A stretch of 64,000 nt of DNA, from the NCBI GenBank assembly GCA_947044365.1, contig OX345636.1, forward strand, positions 8,824,001 through 8,888,000, written 5' to 3'. Source of the stretch: Petrosia ficiformis (lineage: Eukaryota; Porifera; Demospongiae; Haplosclerida; Petrosiidae). Both the position numbers and the translations under genes were made by a program. Positions 57,838-64,000 of the stretch are shown here, piece by piece (positions within the stretch are counted from its first letter, which is position 1; the number at the start of each line of letters is the position of its first letter). Under the pieces are notes generated by a model, which worked only from the letters and a program-made list of their open reading frames with translations, searched no databases and was not told the DNA's origin.

Positions 57838-58110
57838 TACCTGGAGCAGGATTTGAAACCATCTCGTATTCTTCTTGAGTTTCTTCTTGGCTTGTAGAAC
57901 TTGTGTTTTGAGCTTACAATCAGTTTGCCGGTCCTGTTTACACTATTTCATCCCAGAAATCTGTGCATTAGCAATTTCATCTCTACTAAATAACAAATCT
58001 ACATCAGACTAACACCTGGACTTTTGACCATATTTGGAGATTTGCTGAAAGTGTCGTTCGACAACAGATGGTTACTGCAGTTTCACGCTCCTTCACGTCA
58101 CTCATAAGCT
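57838..58110 (-). pseudogene. Decayed coding fragment, Lys/Gln-rich
   Basis: Minus strand: QELMSDVKERETAV near 58110, then a stretch with stops and frame changes, then DCKLKTQVLQAKKKLKKNTR and WFQILLQ ending at a CAG|GTAAC donor (57,841). It looks like a coiled-coil coding region that has decayed. No family assigned. Confidence 0.35.
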
Positions 58111-58192
58111 CCTGATAAAATATACAGATATTGTTTCAGGTTATCAAATTAATCGTCACTTACTATAAAATCAATCAGGTTTAGTGAGAAGG

Positions 58193-58228
58193 TAGTCTGG
58201 TGAGTGCAGCCCCTCCTATACTATGAAA
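58193..58228 (+). mobile_element. Solo TIR-like end related to the RecQ/DUF6589 element
   Basis: TAGTCTGGTGAGTGCAGCCC then CTCCT matches the left TIR (TAGTCTGGCGAGCCCAGCCC CTTCT) with few differences. Similarity fades after about 30 bases and no right end is found within the next kilobase. Confidence 0.5.
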
Positions 58229-58558
58229 AGGAAAGAACTTGTAATACAGTGATTAGTTTCAGATATTATTATGATGCCTTAATAGATCACATTGGAGAGG
58301 TTGTATAGTGCCTGCTATGGCATTCGTCCAAAGGCTTAATTAATGAAACTGCATCATGGTCAATAGTTGTTATTGTAACCTCTCTATCAATACTGATGTG
58401 TGATCAGGTTGCTACTTTCAACTCAAAAGTAGTGAGTTCTTGCCCTCCTGTATTTAGGTACAGTTTCCTCTACTCATCCAGGTTACAACTATACAAAGCT
58501 ATGTTGTACAATACTTGTTTGAAGTATTAATCGCAATCTGACTTACACTGGCCACATA

Positions 58559-58640
58559 CTCTCTCCCTGTCTCTCTCTCTCTGTCTCTCTCTGTCTCTGT
58601 CTCTCTCTATCTATCTATCTATCTATCTATCTCCATATCT
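58559..58640. repeat. (CT)n/(CTAT)n microsatellite
   Basis: CTCT, CTGT and CTAT tracts; the partner region at 43,955-43,992 has a shorter CT tract. Confidence 0.9.
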
Positions 58641-59459
58641 CTTTTTCTCTTTCCTTTCAGGCTATGATACTTTTTTCTTTACAAGTTTTAAAGAACTACA
58701 GATGAAAATCAAGTTATCAGAATGGACGCAATAAGAACTAACAAAAGATCATAACAAGCAATTTATCAGTTTTCATGATTTTATTAAATATTATAATTAA
58801 ATCATTGTGGTGTTTATATATAGTACTGGAAATATGGGCACTCTCTTGGTGTGATATTAGCCTCAGTTTGTCTGCTTATTTCCAGCCCCACTTCATATTT
58901 AGATACTAGGTGGAGCTAATTTAGAGCTATGATGTAATGCAAACAAATTCCCGCAGTTATTGTCAGAAAAAGATTTCCTGGAAATTCTTGCTGTTAAAGC
59001 TTCAATTTACAACTAAATGCGAAAAGTCTGTGCTGTGAACAAGACTATTGTGAGTACTGAAATTATTATCATTTATTATCTACCATATCAATAGTCTAGC
59101 ATACTATATATACATGTATATGATAGACCATTGATATGGTATTAAAGTAATTAAGACAGGTTATAGTGATGAGTGATATGATACCAAATTACTTGAATAA
59201 TATAATTATACATTATTAAATAGCACTGCTTCAGTACTTGATACTCAGTAACATGTGGCCACTAACCATGTGTGTAACATGTGGTCACTGATCATGCATT
59301 ACTGAGTATATACAGTTCTCTAGTAGTTTATACTACCTAACATATGACTACTAACCATGTGATAAAGAGCATACAGTACTCAATACTACCAATATACTTA
59401 GCCACTGACCATGTGACACTGAGCATGCACAGTTCTCAACATGTGGCCACTGATCATGT

Positions 59460-59655
59460 GTTACTGAGCATGTCCATCCATCCATCCTTTCATTTATATA
59501 ACCTGTCCATCCATCCATTCTCCTATTGATCTGTACATCCATCCTCCCTTATTTTCATTTATATATTCAACCATTCTATCATATATTCATTAATTCCTCT
59601 ATTCATTCATCTATTTATTCATTCATTTATTCATCCATTCATTTTATTCTTCTTT
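59460..59655. repeat. Degenerate CATC/CATT tetranucleotide tract
   Basis: Runs of CATC, then CATT or TTCA, in a 190-bp stretch. Confidence 0.75.
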
Positions 59656-59812
59656 TCAAGTGTTAGTATTTGCAAGATTCTTCTCCTAAAGTAGTGGAAT
59701 GTGATAAAAGAAAGTACAACACTCTCAGGGACTCCATTACTCTTACAAAGGTTTGTAGATTTCAAATGGCATGAGATTTGTACATACGTTCAGCTTTTAA
59801 ATGAATACATGT

Positions 59813-60317
59813 TAGGCCTTGGTGGATTATGCTCCAAAAATGCTCTATTATGCTATGCTGCAATTCCAGTAAAATGTTCTATCATGCTCTGCCCAAATTG
59901 TATTATGCTTATAACTATGCTCATGAATATCATTAATAATCACACCTTTGGCCGCCCCTACTTGGCCACGTGTACATTCTGATGGCTTCAAGTCAATCTT
60001 CTGGTGATGAAATTCAACTTTTACACTATCCTGGGGAACACCAAGAGAGAGAACTTTGTATACTTGATAAATTAAGGCCCCCGTTGAGGTCACAGCTGTC
60101 CAGAAATAGAAAAATTGAAAAGCCTGTGACTACTAACAAGAAGCACAAGGCAGGAGTAGCCAATACCACAAACCCTAAGACTGTTTCACCAGTGAATTGA
60201 AATTTTATAATCCAAATTAATTATGCTGATAATCTGGCCTATTTTGCTGGCATTATGCTTAATGCTTTTGTGACTTATTATGCTCAAAATTATGCTGGCA
60301 TAATCTGCCAAGGCCTA
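59813..60317 (+). mobile_element. hAT-like non-autonomous element, 505 bp
   Basis: Ends TAGGCCTTGGTGGATTATGC and, on the other strand, TAGGCCTTGGCAGATTATGC. The 8-bp target duplication ATACATGT is perfect (59805-59812 and 60318-60325). The motif 'attatgct' recurs many times near both ends, like subterminal transposase-binding repeats of hAT elements. Size and a leftover 5' coding piece indicate an internal-deletion derivative. Confidence 0.88.
59982..60200 (+). pseudogene. Residual N-terminal coding piece of the hAT-like element
   Basis: A 72-codon frame starts MASSQSSGDEIQLLHYPGEH. It is rich in Ser, Lys and Thr (KKHKAG, NTTNPKTVSPVN) and ends at TGA. Codon use looks like coding sequence, and it sits wholly within the element in the middle of its TIR-bounded 505 bp. 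It is too short for a transposase and has no BED finger or catalytic domain. I read it as the retained N-terminus of a deleted transposase or accessory gene, with no function assigned. Confidence 0.5.
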
Positions 60318-60756
60318 ATACATGTATGTACATGTACATGTACATATAATTGCAATGTCTAAACCATGTATGTTATAATATAATTACATGTAAATGAATA
60401 ACTGTCATTAAACAGATTGATAATAGAGGAGTATATGATTCATACAAAAGCTGATATAAACTTTCATAGACACAAAATAATAAATTTGTTTACCATAATC
60501 CCAGGTATTACTTTAGCTTTAATGAGCAGCAAAGGATGGTATTTATAATGACATAAACATATTATATGGTTGCTAGGGACTTATCATGTTAATTACCATA
60601 TGTAATGATTCGTATATGGTTGCTAAGGAGTTTTCATGCTATTTTAAATACCAAATGTAATTACTTTACTCATATCAAATGTTTAGACATGTTATATGTC
60701 TACTTTGTATAGGAAGGGTGTCAGCCATAAATTACAAGTATGAATTAAAAGTCCCT

Positions 60757-61515
60757 AATAACCATATATCAGACACTATGTACCTAATATGAAAAGTCCC
60801 TAGTAACAATATATTCGACACTAGGTACCTAACATGAAAAGTCACTAGCTACCATATATCAGATGCTAGGTACCTAATATGAAAAGTCCCTAGCAACCAT
60901 ATATCAGACACTAGGTACCATATATGAAAAGTCCCTAGCAACCATATATCAAACACTAAGTATCTAATATGAAAAGTCCCTAGTAACCATATATTCGACA
61001 CTAGGTACCATATATGAAAAGTCCCTAGCAACCATATACATTGTATCAGACACTAGGTATCTAATATGAAAAGTCCCTAGTAACCATATATTCGACACTA
61101 GATACCTAACAGGAAAAGTCACTAGCAACCATATATCAGACACTAGGTACCTAATATGAAAAGTCCCTATCAACCATATATCAGACACTAGGTACCATAT
61201 ATGAAAAGTCCCTAGCAACCATATATCAGACACTAGGTACCATATATGAAAATTCCCTAGCAACCATATATCAGACACTAGGTATCTACATGTAATTTGA
61301 AAAGTCCCTGGTAAGCATATATCAGACACTAGGTACCTAATTTGAAAAGTCCCTAGTAACCATGTATTCGACACTAGGTACCTAACAGGAAAAGTCACTA
61401 GCAACCATACATGTATGTCAGACACTAGATATCTAATATGAAAAGTCCCTAGTAAGCATATATCAGACACTAGGTACCTAATATGAAAAGTCCCTAGCAA
61501 CCATATGTTAGACAC
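60757..61515. repeat. 45-bp minisatellite, about 16 units
   Basis: Variants of 'cagacactaggtacctaata' plus 'tgaaaagtccctagcaacca'. Several units read 'ggtaccatatatgaa' or 'ttcgacacta'. Same family as 44703-44985. Confidence 0.92.
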
Positions 61516-63285
61516 TACATAACTAGGTAACTATATCCAACATGAATAGTCACCAGCAACCATGCAGTGTAATGATCTATCTACATTTCTAGTCACTGTC
61601 AATAATTAACATGATAAGTCCTTAGCAATCATATATCAATCATTATATAAGGTAACTAACATGAAAGGGTCTTAGAAACCATATAGTATTATTATATTTA
61701 CATGTGTGTTATGTTATTTTATGCTGATTAAAGCTAAAGTGATATCTAGGATAAAGATATTTATTAGATATGAGTTGAATGGGAAATATTATACATTTGA
61801 ACTTCAAATGTAACATTTATGTTTCAGGAGACAACAAGGTATGTGCTATGTCAAGAAGAGAGTTTATGAATGGGTGTGTTCTTCTATGGAATCAATAAAT
61901 TGGACATAACCTGAACTATAAGATGATAAAGAAATAATGGCACAGGTACGGTACATGTATACATTGTAGTTTTTCAGCAAGTTGCATGTGATCGATATTG
62001 ACGTATTATTTTTGAGCCGTACAGTAGGATGTGAATTACTTGAGAAATCTTTTAGGCAATTAAATATCATGCTTTTTATGGATTTTGATCCATACCACAA
62101 AATATAATATCCTTGATATTTAGTCACATGATTACATGTTAATAGTCATGTCTATAAACTACAAATATAAAATACACACTTTGTCACAAACAATCACTGA
62201 ATTTTGCTACCTTAAAATATTACACTATGCAGTCCTATTGTTAGTAAGGTATTGAAATTATGTATCTAAATTAATAATAAAATTATTAGAATACAATTTT
62301 CATTGGCTTCTATATGTTAGGTATGTGCAGATTGATACTAAAATACTTGATATATACAGTACTTATAGTTTTCTAACATTATCGATACTCTTTCTTCTGT
62401 ATTGGTCATTTATGATACCATATTACATGTACTGTTTTGCTACTGTATATACATAAACTCACATAAAGTTTCACAGTGCTTCCACATATTTAAATGAATT
62501 TGTATAAAATTAGATGTTTATCTAACCACATTCATTATGTACTTGTGCATTATCAAGTATCAATATTATACCATTGATACTGATTCCCAAACTACTTAGT
62601 ATCGTATGAAAGTGAAAATTATTGGTATCACCCACCACTACTACGTGTACATGTACATGTAACATCATGTGTTTAATAGTATGAATATGTATTATTTAGT
62701 CTGATTACAATACATCATGTGAATTAAATATTTTGTGAATTCTTAAGTATTGCAATTGCGTCCACTACATGACTTTACTAGTTAATATTAATAATGAGTA
62801 TATAGATATCCTCATTCATAATTATCATCAAGTGACTCACTAGTTAATAAAGTGTATATACATGTAGTTGTCCTCATTTATAATTAATATCATGTGACTC
62901 ATTATAAGTATATATTATCACCCAGATAACGGGAAATGTCACCAGTTTGATACAATACTATTACCATAAATCTGAAGGATGAGTGGCAATACATGTATCA
63001 AATGAGTGATATTTCCCAGTATTCATTGGTGAATTGGTTACTAATACTTCCTGTCATGTGACTTCCAAAGTAATAACCAGCCTTAATCATGTGACTTGTA
63101 GTATAATACAGTAAAATATTATGTGATTTGAATTTCTCATACAAAGCACATTGGAACTTTGTTTCCATGGTAACTTTAATTACTATATGATATATAGTTT
63201 TGATCTCATGACTTCACTAGTTAATAATATGTATATACATGTAGATGTCCTCATTCATAATTATGATCTTGTGACTCATTATAAT

Positions 63286-63835
63286 TACCCTCGCCGCGTA
63301 GCGTAGGCGGAAGGGTACGGTAATCATTTTGTCTGTGTGTCTGTGTGTCTGTGTGTCTGTGTTTTAGCAATTTTTCTGGAAAAATAAAAACATTGACATT
63401 TCAAAAGAGGTACTGGTAGACTTCAAATTATACAAGGAAAAAAAATAACGTAGGAATTCTTCTTAAACCTTTCGGTTATAAAGTTATCACAATGTTTATA
63501 ACTCACGATTACTGTTTCCAGACTTGAGAACACTCGTGGAGGCATCTGGACACATCAAAACATAACTACTCCTGTATCATGACTATCGCTAGCAAAGCAC
63601 TACATAAAAGCAAACAAAATTTGGGTAGTGGTTGCTACAACATCGAGTACTGGCTCCAAGCATTCTCCATTACTTTCAAACTCCGCCTATTTCAATTTCA
63701 AGTCATGTGCTGTGCACGTTACTCGAACGTCAGCAGTTTTGAGGACCTGTCTATGCTGTCTTTGTGGAATATTTCACAAGACGAATTGAGGATCTTTCTT
63801 TCTTCTTTCAGATAATACAGAGACTAAAATGTAAG
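63286..63835. mobile_element. Second 'ACCCTCGCC' element copy
   Basis: Starts ACCCTCGCCGCGTAGCGTAG followed by (GT/CTGT). It is related to 41829-42300 through 'ggaaaaataa', 'gacttcaaattatacaagga' and 'tgactatcgctagc'. The short frame at 63579-63815 diverges from its relative. The right end is not found. Confidence 0.55.
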
Positions 63836-63907
63836 ACTTATAGTATAGACAAGGAAGAGACTAGTATAATCATACTAAGTAATAAGTAGTGACATGTTAG
63901 TTTATAT

Positions 63908-63960
63908 AATTTATATATATATATATATTATATATATATATCTATATCTATTATAATATT
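63908..63960. repeat. (TA)n tract
   Basis: Alternating TA with minor interruptions close to the window end. Confidence 0.9.
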
Positions 63961-64000
63961 ATTATAAAAACTAACATGCCAGTACGGTTTTATAACTTAA

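Larger units (their letters stand above)
58380..63285. repeat. Older duplication pair, copy B
   Basis: Partner of 43620-47460. It differs by a hAT-like element (59813-60317), a larger 45-bp minisatellite, and only one unit of the 26-bp sequence (about 61,936). No host gene seen in it. Confidence 0.85.

Overview
The window is AT-rich, repeat-laden animal nuclear DNA. Genes are split by very short GT-AG introns (about 49 to 93 bp where I can place both ends). The recognisable host genes are innate-immunity types: a two-CARD protein, present twice, and a TRAF-type MATH exon. Almost everything else is transposable elements, minisatellites and nested duplications. Small introns, CARD/TRAF genes, a DUF6589 plus RecQ-like element and dense TACATGTA-rich minisatellites fit an early-branching invertebrate. 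A demosponge such as Amphimedon is my best guess, from recognition and not from a search.

Layout. 1-2.9 kb: a decayed Ty3/gypsy-type retrotransposon (gag knuckle, RT, RNase H). 2.28-15.76 kb: block 1 of a large near-identical duplication, holding a 126-bp-arm foldback, the CARD gene on the minus strand, a tRNA-derived SINE and TIR elements. 15.85-16.75 kb: a pseudogene of a dispersed PIN-like family. 19.48-37.02 kb: block 2 of the duplication, joined through a 134-bp filler copied from inside the CARD gene. Block 2 also carries a 3.06-kb segment missing from block 1 and a later SINE insertion whose empty site survives in block 1. 37.5-43.3 kb: five tandem units of about 0.8 kb with (CA)n tracts at their junctions. 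43.6-47.5 kb and 58.4-63.3 kb: an older, more diverged duplicated pair with very different minisatellite content. 47.64-48.16 kb: the MATH exon.

The most interesting object is at 50,069-54,990, a 4.9-kb TIR transposon with perfect 54-bp terminal repeats and a perfect 9-bp target-site duplication. It carries two convergent genes: a RecQ-like superfamily 2 helicase (plus strand) and a six-exon DUF6589 protein with an N-terminal cysteine-pair motif (minus strand), which is the candidate transposase. Both genes are broken: three in-frame TGA codons, two of them where the family has Arg and CGA is the likely ancestor, plus one frameshift. This copy is probably dead as an autonomous element, though its ends are intact. 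A 505-bp hAT-like non-autonomous element (8-bp target duplication) and a 304-bp hAT-like MITE are also delimited.

The near-identical 17-kb duplication could be real, or could be two haplotypes placed in series by an assembler. The sequence alone does not settle this.
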